A stretch of DNA of 64,000 nucleotides from Amaurobius ferox (GCA_951213105.1 OX578145.1:116081239-116145238); one strand, 5' to 3'; shown: positions 48,124 to 60,790, counted from the stretch's first letter. The notes: generated from the sequence alone by a model not told the origin. Program-made: numbers and translations.

Positions 48124-48723
48124 ATTTTTTTATGTACGGATTTATTGTATACGGAAAGTATTGAAATCGTGTCAAAAATAGCAACTCGAGTTTTCGACAG
48201 ATCTATGAGTTTTGAGCACCCTAGTCCCTAGAACACAAAAATCTATTTTCAGCGTGACGTTTGTGTGTGTGTGTCTGTATGTTCAATGTAAGTTAAGGAA
48301 TAATCAACCAAATTTCACAAAAGTTTATGAGTAGGTCATTTGTGCACTACCCTGGTGTTGATTTGATTATGGTACGGTTAGGGATAAAAGAACCTGCAAA
48401 ATTCGTATGTATCCACTCTAGCTAAAAGACTGATTGATCAAATGTCACAAAATTCAGTAGATGAATCACTTGTGAATTATCTTGCTGCTGATTAGATTTT
48501 GGTATGATTTAGGAAAAAAGGACCAGTCTTTTTTTTTTTTTTTGCGAAATGGTTCGCAAAAATTTTCAAATTTTGAAATGAAAGACTACATATTCTCAAA
48601 TGTATCAATTAAATGCTTGTTTTATACATATTTTTTGACGGCGAAAAGAATAAGACCAGCCTAGTTACAATAGGACTAGGGATATTTTAATTTTTTGTAT
48701 TTTTGCTACACCGCTTCTGGATA

Positions 48724-51642
48724 TAGTGGCTCCTAAAAGTGTTCGTACACTTTAAAAAATTGTAGAAAAAGCGCTGTCGCCTGGAATTGAATTTGAATAT
48801 AAAGTTCAATATTTTTTCACATCATTTCCATGTGATTCTGAATAAAACCTAACATTTTCTTTTTAAATATTGACTCTTTTTTTTTTTTATATAAAAATGA
48901 AAATGCAAGGAGGCAGAGAAAGAACACGTCACAAAAGTGATCGTACACCGAAACATTTTCGTATAAATTCATAAATAAAATTGTCCTCTGCCGCTTTTTT
49001 TTAACTTTTGTATTGTGGTGACATTTAAAAAAGCGTTTGGCTTTAATCTTTGCTTGCTTACTTCGTAATATTTAGTATTATTTAAAAATGGCTCATAAGC
49101 GTAAGAAAACAACGAATAGCATTCGAAAATTGATTATTTTTCATCATAGTAGTGGTAAATCAGTTCGTAATATCGCTAAATTAGTACATTTATCCCATTC
49201 TACGGTGCAGTATATGATAAAACGCTTTAAAGAAGAAAATCGGATAGAAACAAGGTAAGAAAAGGTCACCCGGCAAAGTTAACTTAAAGTGATCAGAGAT
49301 TTGTAGTTAGAAAATATGTGAAAAATTCATGTTTGAGTGCTGTAAAACTTTCTACAGAATTTACTGAAAAATTTTCTACTTCAATTTCACCTGAAACTGT
49401 TCGACGAGTACTCACATAAGCTGGATTACATGGGCATTCTGTCCGAAGAACATTTTTTTGTAAAGTGCGAAAAATAGAAAGCTTAGGCTTTCCTTCACAA
49501 AATCATTGATAAATAATTCCGAAACATATTGGAATCATGTCTTATTTGCAGATGAAAGCAAATTTAACATTTTTGATTCTGATGGGCGTATAATTGTATG
49601 GAGAAAAAACAAGAAAGATCAATCATGCTTAAAGCATTGATCATGAAACACTTTCCAACTTCAATGCAATTTTATTTAAAAAAGTCGAAAATGCTATACA
49701 TTCCCCGGTAATATTTTAAAACTTATCACAATACTACATTGATTTATTATATTTGAAAACTTAAACCTTCATTGAAAAAAATGAACTTCATTCAAATGAC
49801 GGCATTGAATTACCTGGTTTAAATATCCCTAAAATGCAATACATTCCACGGTAATATTTTTAAAACTATCATAATACTACGATAATTTATTATATTTGAA
49901 AACTTCATCGAAAACAACTGAAATAAATTCAAATGACGTCATAGAAAAATAACACGCCTGGATCTCTCTATAAAAGCAGGATTTCATTCATCACAATACT
50001 ATAATAATTTATTTTATTTAAAAATTAAGACCATGGAGCTACAATTCATAAACTCTATGCTTAAAACTTCATCGAAAAAAATTGTCCTTCTGTTTATAAA
50101 ATCAATTAATATTTCATTCATATCAGCCATGCAGACTCCATGGACTGAATTATTTTGTGTTAAAGAAATACAGTAATTCTAATACCACTCATTCTACATA
50201 TTTTTGCTGTTTACATTTTACATAGGTGAAAAATAGGCTTAGTTGTAGAAATAATCAAATTTGAATGAGAATTTAAACTCAAATATATTGTCATTGTGTT
50301 GTTTTAGTATGTAGATGCACAGAATTTAAGCAAACATAAAGTAGTTTTAGGACGGATACAACACTCAATATGAATTAAAAAGAACTTTAAAAAATCACGA
50401 TTTTGAAACAAGATGGATGCCATATATCATTTTGAAGTGGGTCATGTGATCGTTTCATATCATGGTCACGTGATCGTTTCATATAAGATGTGTAATTATT
50501 ATTTTAATTTTTATTTAAAAAACTACTGAATATATTTCGCTGAATTTTTTTTTTATATATTTTATGGAACAATTTGACTATTACCTAAAATTTTCGAAGC
50601 AATTTGTGAATTTTAAATCCGCTTAAAAAATGTTTGAAAAATTAGGTCCTATAGGGCTCAATGTATTTCATTTTTTCAACCCGGGTTCAATCCAAAACTA
50701 ATTGGGTGATATTATTCATTTATATTCCCACAGGTTCTACAGACCGTCTGAACAACATACTAAAATTTCATTTTGATTAAGTCATTTTTACGGCAGTTAT
50801 CGTGCTAACGGACAGACAGACAGAATGAACAAAGTCATAAACACTTTTCAACTTTGTTGTAAAGTGTTAAAAATGAGGAACTTAGTTGGAACAGTAAAGC
50901 ATGGCGGTGGAGGTGTCCTTGTGTGGGGGTGCATGTCAGCATCGGGACTAGGTAATTTAGTATTTATTGATGGCATAATGAATCATGGTCTTTATTTAAA
51001 TATTTTAAAAGACAATTTAAAATTATCAACCCAAAATTTGGGTATTGGAAACAACTTTGTTTTTTATCAAGATAACGATCCTAAGCATACTGCTCTCAAT
51101 GTTCGCCTCTGGTGTCTCCATAATTGTCCACAAGTTCTGAAAACGTCATCTCAGTCGCCGGATTTAAACCCAATAGAACACATTTGGAGAAAACTGGGAG
51201 TTAGAGTACGAAGATACAACATTAAAATGAAAAGCGAACTGAAAACAATAATGAACGAAGAATGGAGGAACATTGATGTTAAAATTACAAAAAAATTAGT
51301 AAACTCTATTCACAGACGTTTAAAAATTGTTGTGGGTGCTAGAGAGTATCCTACTAAATACTAATTTACCGATCTATTACAATATTTACTGTATGTAGAG
51401 ATTTTTTTTTAAATGTACGAAGCCTTTTGTGACCTAACTTTTTGGTTACTTTTTCATTATTAATTTTTCAAAAAAAAGTTTTACTATGTTTTTAAAATAT
51501 TTTATGCAGTTTTGTTAAGAACAAGTTACCGAATATAGATATTATTAAAAAATTCCCAGTCTGAAATATTAATTTTTATTAATGGATAGAGCAGTATTTC
51601 ATTGAAATTGGTTAAGTGTACAACACTTTTGGGAGCCACTGT
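48724..51642 (+). pseudogene. Tc1/mariner-type transposon, transposase split by family D
   Basis: Inverted ends TAGTGGCTCCTAAAAGTGTT at the left and AACACTTTTGGGAGCCACTG at the right, flanked by TA (48722-48723, 51643-51644). The transposase begins at ATG 49088 with MAHKRKKTTNSIRKLIIFHH, a helix-turn-helix region (NIAKLVHLSHSTVQYMIKRF). It is frameshifted near 49256, then reaches the first catalytic Asp in FADESKFNIFDSDGR (about 49548-49593). A family D insertion follows, and the frame resumes at about 50872 as MRNLVGTVKHGGGGVLVWGC, then FYQDNDPKHTA (second Asp) and SPDLNPIEHIW (Glu, DD34E spacing), ending at 51361. The second half is one clean open frame, so the decay looks fairly recent. 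Confidence 0.92.
49607..50872 (+). mobile_element. Family D element inserted in the Tc1 transposase
   Basis: From AACAAGAAAGATCAATCATG to the hairpin AACACTTTTCAACTTTGTTG and AAAGTGTT. It carries two or more copies of the 143 bp module (49650-49960) and (GACA)n at 50810-50822. The host reads ...IIVWRK before and MRNLVGT after; both junctions fall in A-runs, so any duplication would be a few A residues and cannot be defined. Confidence 0.88.
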
Positions 51643-52178
51643 ACGTCCAGTTATAAAATGAAAACGAAAATTGAATTACAAGTGCAGCTTCAGTGTCATT
51701 TCAAATAATTATGAGTGTTATTTTGTACAATTAAACTCAATTTAATGATTCATTAAAGAAATAGTGCATGAATCTTGCAGTCTGTAGGGAAAGTCACGTG
51801 CTGCCCACAACAGATTTTTATTTTAGTAGGAAAACTCATTTGTCAAGTTGATATCGTTACATTTCTACGAAAATTTTTGCTTATTAACAAATTATTTATT
51901 CGAAGTACTTTATCAGTAGACTGAGGAAATATTTTGCAAGATTTTTTTTAAAATTATTATTATTATTATTTTATGATCGATTGTGTATTATTTACTTTGT
52001 GTGAGTTTTCACATTAATAAGCCTTACTTTTAACTAAAGAAGTCGCCAAACTTTTGAAAAAATGGTATAATTAATATTATTCCTTTAATATGACTTTTCT
52101 TTATTTAAATTATATTCACTTATGTAAAATGATATTGATAAATATTCCTCTTTTTAAACCCAGATATTCATTTTTCAG

Positions 52179-55081
52179 GAGATTACACGACCAAAGATGT
52201 GTTTTCTATCGAAATAACAGAAGATCCCCCTACAAACAACTGTGAGTTCGGCAAATCAGAAACAATAGCGGCTATCACAGTGGATGTAACTTTATCTGAC
52301 TTACGGCCGTCTCAAAAATTTAGAATTCTACAATCAGTAGCATCTTTCCTCAGTTTACCTGAATCGAAATTTCGACTATTGCCACTCCACCGTGAAGAGA
52401 GTTCATTTAACCCAAGTGCAATCCGAGCAGGACCCGGAAATGCTCTCCAAAGAAATTTTGAAGGAGCCCAAATTATATTCAGCGTTGGTTGCTCTGGAAA
52501 CATTCTTCCCCAATTTGATCCAGTTTTAAATCTATTGGATAAAGCGGCTTCAAATGGTGAACTCTCTGACATTCTCCAACTCATGATCGTTGGATGGCAA
52601 GTTTCTGGAGCAGAAGCGACAATGACTCACATAAGAGAAAAACGCAATGTAACACCTTTCCGTGCAACACCCGTACCAAAAATGCACGTAACCCGATGGC
52701 CAACACGTACGTTGAGGTTAGATGAATCAGACACAAGAGAAGTGATTCCTGAAGTTAGAATTGTACCTACAATGTCATCTCCTCGCTATAATGGAGGATC
52801 AACTTACGGACATAAGCACAGACATCATCACGGTCAAGACCCATTGAGAAGAGAATTCCCAACGACTGAAATATTTGCATCTCCAACATACCATTATCAT
52901 CCTTTTCCATCGAATGGGCGTCAAACCATTGGAACTGCAGTTCCGACTCCTGTTCTATACCCTGAGAGACCTACACGAGTCATTATGCCTACCAGAATTT
53001 ATGATATAGAAAGCACAGCTACGATTACAAGAGAGCGTCCAACCTATGTTTCAGAAGACATTTTGTCGCGGTGGTACATTTCATCTTCAGATTTTACTTC
53101 AATGGATATTAAACCCACTCGAGTCGTTCCGACAGTTGAGCCAACTAAGCTTATGCCTCAAGTACCTAATTTCAAACCTACAGTCAATACTAGGATTAAG
53201 AAACTTACGTTGGTAGCAGGAAAAGCATGGCGATATACCATACCGTTAGATACATTCATTGACATGGAAGATGGTAATACCAGAGATCTTAAACTCATGT
53301 TTATGACATCTGAAAGAACTTCCCTGTTCGCTTCATCATGGATCCAGTTTGATCCTGAGAATCAAGTCATTTATGCTCTTCCTCTAAGTGAAAATATTGG
53401 AAAGCATGAATTTGTACTTGAGGCGATGGACAGTGAAGGAGCATCAACTTTCGATAGAGTGGAACTACATGTATGGAAGCACCCTCAAGCAGATCTCATC
53501 ACACACTCGTTTACTATGACTGTGAGATATAATAAATGGCAATATCCGGTTGGTATAGATTGGCAAATTGAAGTGCTAAACCGATTAGCTTTACTCTTTG
53601 GAGACGACAATAACAGTAAATTAAGTGTACTAACTGTAACTTTAGATCCAGTTAAAATAACGTGGGTTAATGACAGTCTTCCCACAGATTACTGTCCAAT
53701 AGAAAGCATTCAAAAAATTTATGATATAATTGCGACACATGAACATCACCCAACAAAAGAAATGAGAAAGCAGATGGCTCAGGAATTTCGAGTACAAGAT
53801 ATTAATGTAAAATATTATAGTATATGTCAAGGTATTGTTACTACACCACCTCCTCCAAAGAACTTTGCTCCCAGGCTACACCATCCTATTAACAGAATAA
53901 ATGTAACTGTGGGTGATATTGTCAAATATAGAATTCCAGAAAACACATTTTATGATTTTGAAGATGGCAGTACAAGAAACCTGCGATTAACTCTCCTTAC
54001 CTCGGACAATGTTCATCCTCCCAAATCTTATTGGCTTCAGTTTGATTCTCGTAGTCAAGAAATTTATGGTCTTCCGTCCGAAAATGAGATAGGCCGCCAT
54101 GACTTTCTACTCAACGCAGTAGACAGTGATGGACACGCTGTTCCAGATTCATTTATTATTCACGTATCTCATTTGCCTAGACGCAAGAAACCACCAGTTG
54201 AGTTGAGCATTCATCTAGACCATGATTTTGACAGTTTTCAATCTGACACTAGTAAAAAAACATTGGTCGCATCAAAAATAGCTAGATTGTATGGTGACCC
54301 TGATCCAAGATATATGGTGATCACAAACATAACCAGAGGATCTGTGGTGTATGCCTGGAGTAATAAAACATTAGGAAATGACTACTGCCCTAAAGATAAA
54401 ATTGATCAGTTAGTAAAATACATTATTAATGACGATGGCACACTATCTTCAAATTTAATCCAGATAATGGAACCAGAATTTAAAGTTGTTAGCGCTGATG
54501 CTGTTCCTACTGGTGTGTGCTTAGGAGGGGTACCCCCTACTTTTGTCACTATTACAACCACAACCCCTCAACCATCCCCACTTCCAGAAGAATTGGAGCC
54601 TACCCTTAAGACGTCAACGGACGAGGATATTTATATCACTACAATAGTGCCCGCCATTGTTATAGCCGTAATGCTTGTCATTGCAGCCATAGTGGCCTAT
54701 TTCCTCTATTGGAAAAAGAGGAAAGGCAAGATGAGTTTAGGCGACAAAGACTTTATTGGTAGTGGCGTGCCTGTTGTATTTGCTGGTGAGCTAGAAGAGC
54801 AGAAACCAGATCTTGGTAAAGCTCCAGCCATTATGAAAAATGAGAAGCCACCCTTGTCTACAGACTACATGGTGAACCCTTTTAGAAGAGCGGCCGTCAG
54901 GGACTCAGCCCCGCAAACCGCGGCTAAGACGCGTGGCGGTCCTCCTCACAGGGAGCACAGCAAAGACCCTTCCTCTTCCCTTTACAAGCCACCTCCTCCT
55001 TTTGCATGTAACAGGGACGTCAAAGGTACACGTCCCAAAAGTACGCAGGCGTACAGACATGCCACATATGTGCCACCTTAA
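52179..55081 (+). CDS. Dg: Dystroglycan, terminal coding exon (alpha C-terminal part plus all of beta)
   Basis: After the TTTTTCAG acceptor the exon gives GA to complete Gly, then DYTTKDVFSIEI and an open frame to TAA 55081. Numbering from Val/Met at 52199 (960 codons): the S6-like domain of the alpha N-terminal region is about 10-135, with Cys15 and Cys98 as the expected disulfide pair. A furin-type site REKR lies at 146-149, then a Thr/Pro-rich mucin-like linker at 150-330, short compared with vertebrates. Cadherin-like unit 1 is about 331-428 with an SEA-like part at 435-545 (Cys499/Cys543). Cadherin-like unit 2 is about 563-658 with an SEA-like part at 665-776 (Cys730/Cys774). The alpha/beta cleavage motif ITRG|SVV is at 711-717. 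The membrane helix is about 814-838 and is followed by WKKRKGK. The cytoplasmic tail of about 120 residues contains GVPVVFAGELEE and KPPPPF. It acts at the plasma membrane as the matrix receptor of the dystrophin complex. Odd: the end reads AYRHATYVPP and no PPxY is present. Confidence 0.96.
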
Positions 55082-55268
55082 ACATATGCACATAGACGCC
55101 TTACTTTCATTCATTTTCTGTAATATTACAACGCACTTTAAATATTCCTGTTCATAAGACCCTCTTAAACATGCTTTCCTCTCCTTAAAAAACAGTGGGA
55201 AATGCCTAATTTGTTGTTCTAGAAATAACACATTTTTTACTACAAATATGCTTAGTAATACTGTAGAG

Positions 55269-55431
55269 CAGTGAAACCTGTCTAAGATGACCACCCACGG
55301 TACCTGGAACAAGTAGTCGTTAGTACAGGTGTTTGCCTAATGCGGGGAATTTTGTAAATGTAGAGAAAAAAAAATACTTACTGGAGAAACAGGTCATGTA
55401 ACTGAAGTGGTTGCCTATACAGGCTTCACTG
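55269..55431. mobile_element. Small MITE with pogo/Tc1-like ends
   Basis: CAGTGAAACCTGTCTAAGAT at the left faces ...TATACAGGCTTCACTG at the right (CAGTGAARCCTGT inverted). The right flank begins with TA and the left flank has TAGAG. It is 163 bp and non-coding. It would be transcribed as part of the dystroglycan 3' UTR. Confidence 0.65.
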
Positions 55432-55559
55432 TATATATTTCCTTCTAATTTTCTTATTAGTATGAATCCCAACAGAAAAAATATTCATGATAGGAAAATG
55501 CAAGAATGCAGTTATAAATGTTCTCTAAGTAACCTCATAAAAATGAACATTTTAGTTTC

Positions 55560-55565
55560 AATAAA
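55560..55565 (+). terminator. Dg: Candidate proximal poly(A) signal
   Basis: AATAAA about 480 bp after the dystroglycan stop; another AATAAA at 55686-55691. Neither has been tied to a cleavage site here. Confidence 0.4.
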
Positions 55566-55924
55566 GTCATCGTTATATGTAGACAAGAAAAATCCTTATA
55601 ATTGAACATGGTTCAAATACATTTATACAAACATAAAATGAAATTAAACAAAAGAAGCAATCACCAGAGCCCTCATTGTAGAGTCAATAAAGAACTAGTC
55701 ATAATCTCTTGAGAAGTCTCATTGCAAAGAATATATAAATATACAATTGCTCACCCACACAACTTACAAAATTACTGAAATATGTGCCCAAAACGGGTTG
55801 AAGCAGTAGCATAGTCAAAATATCGGATATGAGGGGGGGGGGGGGATTAAGAGTGCTGGATTTTTTTTTTTCACAATTTATCGTATAAAGAACTAATGTA
55901 ATTAGTGCTATCTCTACGGATTTG

Positions 55925-56099
55925 ATATTTAACGATATCTCAACAACCCCTGGTCCTAGACACTCGAAACATGGACTAAATTTTAATTGGAGTTATTCCA
56001 AGGTCACTCACAAAATTTCATGAAATTTTGTGCAGCCATTCTCCCGTGATGATGAGCCAAACACATGTACTCACAGACAGATTTTCAATTTATATAGAT
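55925..56099 (+). repeat. Family A 3' end fragment
   Basis: ATCTCAACAACCCCTGGTCC, then GCAGCCATTCTCCCGTGATG, CAGACAGA and a final TTTATATAGA match the last 170 bp of family A. It is preceded by a poly-G run at about 55831-55845. Confidence 0.8.
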
Positions 56100-59000
56100 T
56101 TGATGTAAAGTTAATATAATTTAAATATATTGTTTCATTAGAGGGTCGTATAATTAATAATATGAATTGAGAAAGATGCATAGCATGGTCCGCATGCATC
56201 TAGGGATATGAATGCAAGAGCTATCTATACCTTCATTCTGATAATTGTGAGTCAAACAGAACTACATACTATCGAATATTAAAAAGTCGAATAGACTCTC
56301 ACATTAGAGATTGGGTAGAAAGTTACCAATGGATATTGAGTATTAAAAGACATTAGAGTGCAGATGCTCTGCATGGGTACAGCTAGTAGTAAAAATCATC
56401 ACAACTTCAACATATACTTCGGACAATACGAGTAAAATTTAGATTGCTATTCTGTACTCTGGCATGGAAGGCTAAGGTTCAAATTATAGTATGGTCAAGC
56501 CAACACGTGATTAGACCACTTACGACATTCTCATTATGAATCCGACCTTTCATCAAGTTATATCTATATATGGCTCGGTCAATCCATCGCATCTTGGGTC
56601 TCTTTGCAACTAGTATGGCCAAGTATATAATCTAAGAACCATCCATCCTTTGCACCTGGCCAGCCCAGTGTTAATTTTAATGCATTTAATTATACCTCTA
56701 CATTTAGTGTTTTTAATTCAGTTATATCTTTCTGGTTCTTTGTGGATGCAATATGCATCATATTTTTTTTTTTAGTACCAAATGCTTTGATACCAATAAT
56801 TATTTTAATTGAATGTGGCCATTAACCCAATTTCCAAGTTTTTACCTTTACAGTACACTACTAAAAAGTTTAACACTTTTTATCAACAGGAAGAAAGTTT
56901 TAGAAGAAAAAAAAATTGGTAAGCATTAAATGTCAAAAAGGAATGTTTAGTTAAAAGTTGCAATTTTACTCTTCTGTAATTATGAAAAATTTCTATCTTA
57001 CAATTCTTAATACGGCACATAAAGTCAGAAAAATTTAACATGGCAATAGGACTTTTCCCAGTTTCCTTAATTAGAAGCGGGTGCAAAATACCTCATTATT
57101 AGGCTTTAATAATTTCATTGCTGTACATGAATACAGTGGCACAAATTAAAAACAAGGATGCAGCGAATATTTGCAAGAAACATTTATTTTCAATGTTCAA
57201 CGAGAAATGTTTATCCTTAAACCGAGATTACCGAACACTTTTGATGCTATATATTCAGTGCGTTGGAGGGGTTATTTATAGAAATAAAAATAATTCCAAT
57301 AACTTTCTTTCACTAAAGGCTTAATATGTGTCTCTCAACTGAAAGTATTTTGGATGATGTACCAATCATTAATGTGATAGCTTTCATTTTAATTCATCAT
57401 GTATATTAAACTCATTCTTAACATTTAGTGTTAATTCAACAAGAATTAAAGATAATGGAAAACTGCAAAGAAAAATCAAATTTTGGTTACAATATAAAGA
57501 ACTTCATAAATTGTAACCAAAATTAAATAATTATTATGCATTGTATTGATATAAGAAACTTGGCTGCTTCACTAACTCTTGAATAATCAATCATAGTGTT
57601 CATATTTTCTTGGTGCTGAATAATTTTGCCACATCCAATATGGAAGCCCATTAGATACATTTGAATTATGCTTTGCTGAATGTTTGTAAGTTTCATGTTA
57701 GCTAATATTTAGCAGTTTTATTATTGTGTTTGTAAATAAGATAAAATATAGGGCAATATAAAACACTGTTCAATCCATGAAATATTTAAGAAATAAACTG
57801 TTGTAAATTATGCTTGACAGTATTACTGTAACAAAGTTGAATATGAAAGAGTTTAACTAATGTTTAAAAAACATGAAACATAACTGAATCAACTGAAATT
57901 TTTACAAGCCACAAAACCCATTCAAATTAGCTACAGCATTACAATCATATATTAGTAACTTTCATTATAATGCATTGAATGCCATGGAAAATAAATTCTA
58001 ACAGATTCAATGATTCCAGGATCTAGACATGATAATTTAATGATATATATACAGGCATCATAGCAGATTTTCAGAAAATTTTAGGTAGGAATTCAAGGGT
58101 TTTTTTTTTCAAAATTTTAGGATATAATTTTCATTATTTCTGTTATTGATACCATTTAATTACTCTATTTTGCCCAGGTAAAAACAGAATTGATGCACAG
58201 ACATTAATGATCAACATAATGTGCAGGGAAGAAGGGTATTTTGAACAATCTCTCTATTTCATTTTTTGCATTAATGCCATACTTGTGCTCCAAGAAAGGG
58301 CATATTTGAAATAATATGGAGTCATTTTGAACAAGTATGACTAAAAAAATATATAAAGTTTTAGGTTTCCATTTTTTATTAAAATTATATAATAAAAATC
58401 TATTTGAAAACTAAAAAGTTAAAGGGTATTTCTAACAAAATATGGTAATAAAGATTTCAAAAGTAAGTCTAACCTACTTTTGCAATGTATCATTCTAGAA
58501 TTATTATAAATACCCTTTTCAAGCAGAAATTTAACAAACAAGATAAAAAATATAAGGATGGGAGACTCACTCTACCTTTGAAGTACACAATTTTCCCTAC
58601 AAACTCGTACTACATTATTATATTTCAACAATTTTAGTAATTTATTTCAGATTTTCACGATCTTTGAGGGCCATTTCTCCAAAAAGGGTTGGTTATATTT
58701 TTTTAAATCATGTCAAAATCTAATTAATCAACATCAGGATAACTGTTAAGGAATTTAAATATTAAATAATAATAAAAAAAAAAATCAGTTTTTTAATTAC
58801 AGTGAAAAACAATCTTAACACCAAAAATCGGAACAAATTTAAGGCACAGTAAACAAACATTAAATTTGTGTTTCCTACGAGTATTAACATGGCATAAATT
58901 CAATAAGCCTAATTTGGTTTCTTACCTTCTACATAATTCTATTGTTTTACCTTTTTATTCAGCTGATAGCTAAAAGATCATAGTCTTTCCTGTTTCAAAC

Positions 59001-59573
59001 TTCTTAACAAAATTTATTTTCCTTCTTTGAAAGACCCTATTCACATCTTGAATCATTGAGGTATTTATGCATGTTGGTTAAACAAAAGAGCTCTTAAATT
59101 TCATATTAAGGAGCACATGAGCTGTTTTTAAACAAGAAGTTTTCAAGTCTGCAATTGTTGAACATACTTGACACTAAAAAATCATGTTTTCAATTTTTTC
59201 CGATGGCAAGATTGTTTTTACCCCAAATTCCATTTTCAAATTGGACTTTCTTTCAAGTTAGTCCTCTGGTTTATTTTTTTTATTGTTTCCTTTGGCAATT
59301 TTGACCCTTTTCCTACAAATTGAGCTTTTATGAACAACTGATTTGAATCTTTTGTTAAAGTTCACCTTCCTCTTTGCTATTTTAGAGTTCATTCATGTCC
59401 CACATCTTGTTCCTTCTCTCACAGTTGGCAGCACCATTTCCCTGCTTTAACCACATTTGCTGTTATTGCATCAGTCGTCAACCTTTCTCTTCTAAGGCTC
59501 CAAAGAAGGCTGCTTGCTTTCAAAACCAGTCAATACTATTAATGTTGTATTGCATGCAGCTTAAGTTATTTTA

Positions 59574-60165
59574 CAGGGTGGCCACAGGTTCTCAGGTAAA
59601 AATTCCCCTGATATGTGTCACTATCTATTTTACTAAATATCAGTTAACAAGCGTAGAAAGTCAATAAAATTGAAAGTGATAATTAAGAATAAATAATTAA
59701 AATTAATTACTTGCAGTATTGAAAAGTATAATAATCCGAGTATAGTATTTATGCAAGAGTTATAAGAACATTAATCTTTCACAATTCTTAAAATTTTAGA
59801 TAATCTACAAAACTCAGCAGTGTTCTACAAAATCCAGTTAAAAATTCACAATAGTTAAATATTAGTTATTGCAATAAAATTATGTATAAACAGAAACAGG
59901 TTTTTCCTGTCATATGAAATTCAAATATCTTGACAACTTTCAAAACAATTATGAGAGAGATCACCGAAAAACATTGAAATTTTAAAACTATCTTTTTTAT
60001 TGAAGTGTCTAATAGACAGTCTCCTGAAATGAGAATAAGGAATTCTACATCTGTGTATTGTAGTGGTGAGTCGGAAGAAAGCTGTATTTATCAAAATTTT
60101 CTAATTCTTCCAAAATGTTGATATTCTCCCACTTTTAGGTTCTGTAGCTATAGCCACCCTTTCGC
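59574..60165. mobile_element. Possible MITE with GGGTGGC ends
   Basis: ACAGGGTGGCCACAGGTTCT at the left and TATAGCCACCCTTTC at the right could be diverged inverted ends about 590 bp apart. No target duplication is visible; weak call. Confidence 0.3.
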
Positions 60166-60702
60166 CATCTAAAATACTGGAAAACCCTAACAATTTACAT
60201 CCACTTTTAATATTATACAGGCTTACAATAATTATAGAAATCTTATCTCCCAGAGATAACAAACAAGTTCATACTTCATTTTACTTTAAAAAGTGGCCAA
60301 TTTAGAAAATTAGAGTGCAGCATTTACACTATTGAATAAAAAGATGAATATGAAAATTACAGTTGATTCAAGAAAAGTATTTTATGAATGAAACCTATAG
60401 TTAGAATGACTAATTTTTAGACATATGAAATTTTAATAAAGATGATATAAACTTAATGTACTTCTTACTCCAATACACGATAGCAAAACATTTAATTAAT
60501 AATAATACTATTAGACATTAAAAATATTCATCACCTTAGATATTAAGTATTTATAATTGTATCCAAAATAGAAACAAATATTCAGTAATATTTTTTTAAA
60601 TAATATTAATAGGTGTGAATATAAAATTATTGTAAAATAAACCTGTCTTATTTATTGTAAATCTATTCATGCTGATCTGTGAAATGTATGCTTTTTAAAA
60701 AA

Positions 60703-60708
60703 ATAAAG
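60703..60708 (+). terminator. Dg: Candidate distal poly(A) signal of dystroglycan
   Basis: AATAAA within AAAAAAATAAAGTTTTCATA, followed within 30-60 bp by GTGTAATGTTTTT. An earlier AATAAA lies at 60636-60641. It stands 83 bp before the convergent RpL39 stop codon. Confidence 0.45.
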
Positions 60709-60741
60709 TTTTCATAAAATGGATGTTTCATGTCATAATGT

Positions 60742-60747
60742 TTTATT
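60742..60747 (-). terminator. RpL39: Poly(A) signal of RpL39
   Basis: AATAAA on the - strand (TTTATT on +), 43 bp after the RpL39 stop. Expected cleavage near 60715-60730 would overlap the end of the dystroglycan transcript if the distal signal is used. Confidence 0.7.
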
Positions 60748-60790
60748 ATGTGTAATGTTTTTAAATATACAACACAAGATCTTGAAGAAT

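Larger units (their letters stand above)
48124..51813 (-). mobile_element. Family C element 3 of the tandem array, host of a Tc1/D nest
   Basis: The outer parts 48124-48721 and 51645-51813 are contiguous in other C copies. The left hairpin is degraded (TGTACGGATTTATTGTATAC then GGAAAG). The right end is TCTGTTGTGGGCAGCACGTG on the - strand. The Tc1-type element sits between. Confidence 0.8.
37573..52178 (+). other. Dg: Dystroglycan intron, 14.6 kb, phase 1
   Basis: Donor GTAAGT at 37573 and acceptor TTTTTCAG ending at 52178. The body is filled with transposons: a broken non-LTR element, four family D copies (two of them in inverted orientation), two hAT-type elements, two Tc1-type elements and a family C array. 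The last 365 bp (51814-52178) is plain AT-rich sequence. Confidence 0.9.
55082..60725 (+). other. Dg: Dystroglycan 3' flank, probable long 3' UTR
   Basis: No other gene is seen on the + strand. Candidate poly(A) signals AATAAA occur at 55560, 55686, 60636 and 60703. The most distal is followed by a TG/T-rich stretch (60736-60765), a usual downstream element. A short UTR of about 0.5-0.6 kb and a long one of about 5.6 kb are both possible. The stretch contains a MITE, a family A relic and a poly-G run near the proximal end, and 56100-59570 is plain AT-rich sequence with no recognisable feature. Confidence 0.5.

Noticed and set aside
59395..59667. 90-codon ORF in the dystroglycan 3' flank
   Set aside because: No recognisable motif; composition fits non-coding sequence and it partly overlaps a possible MITE end.
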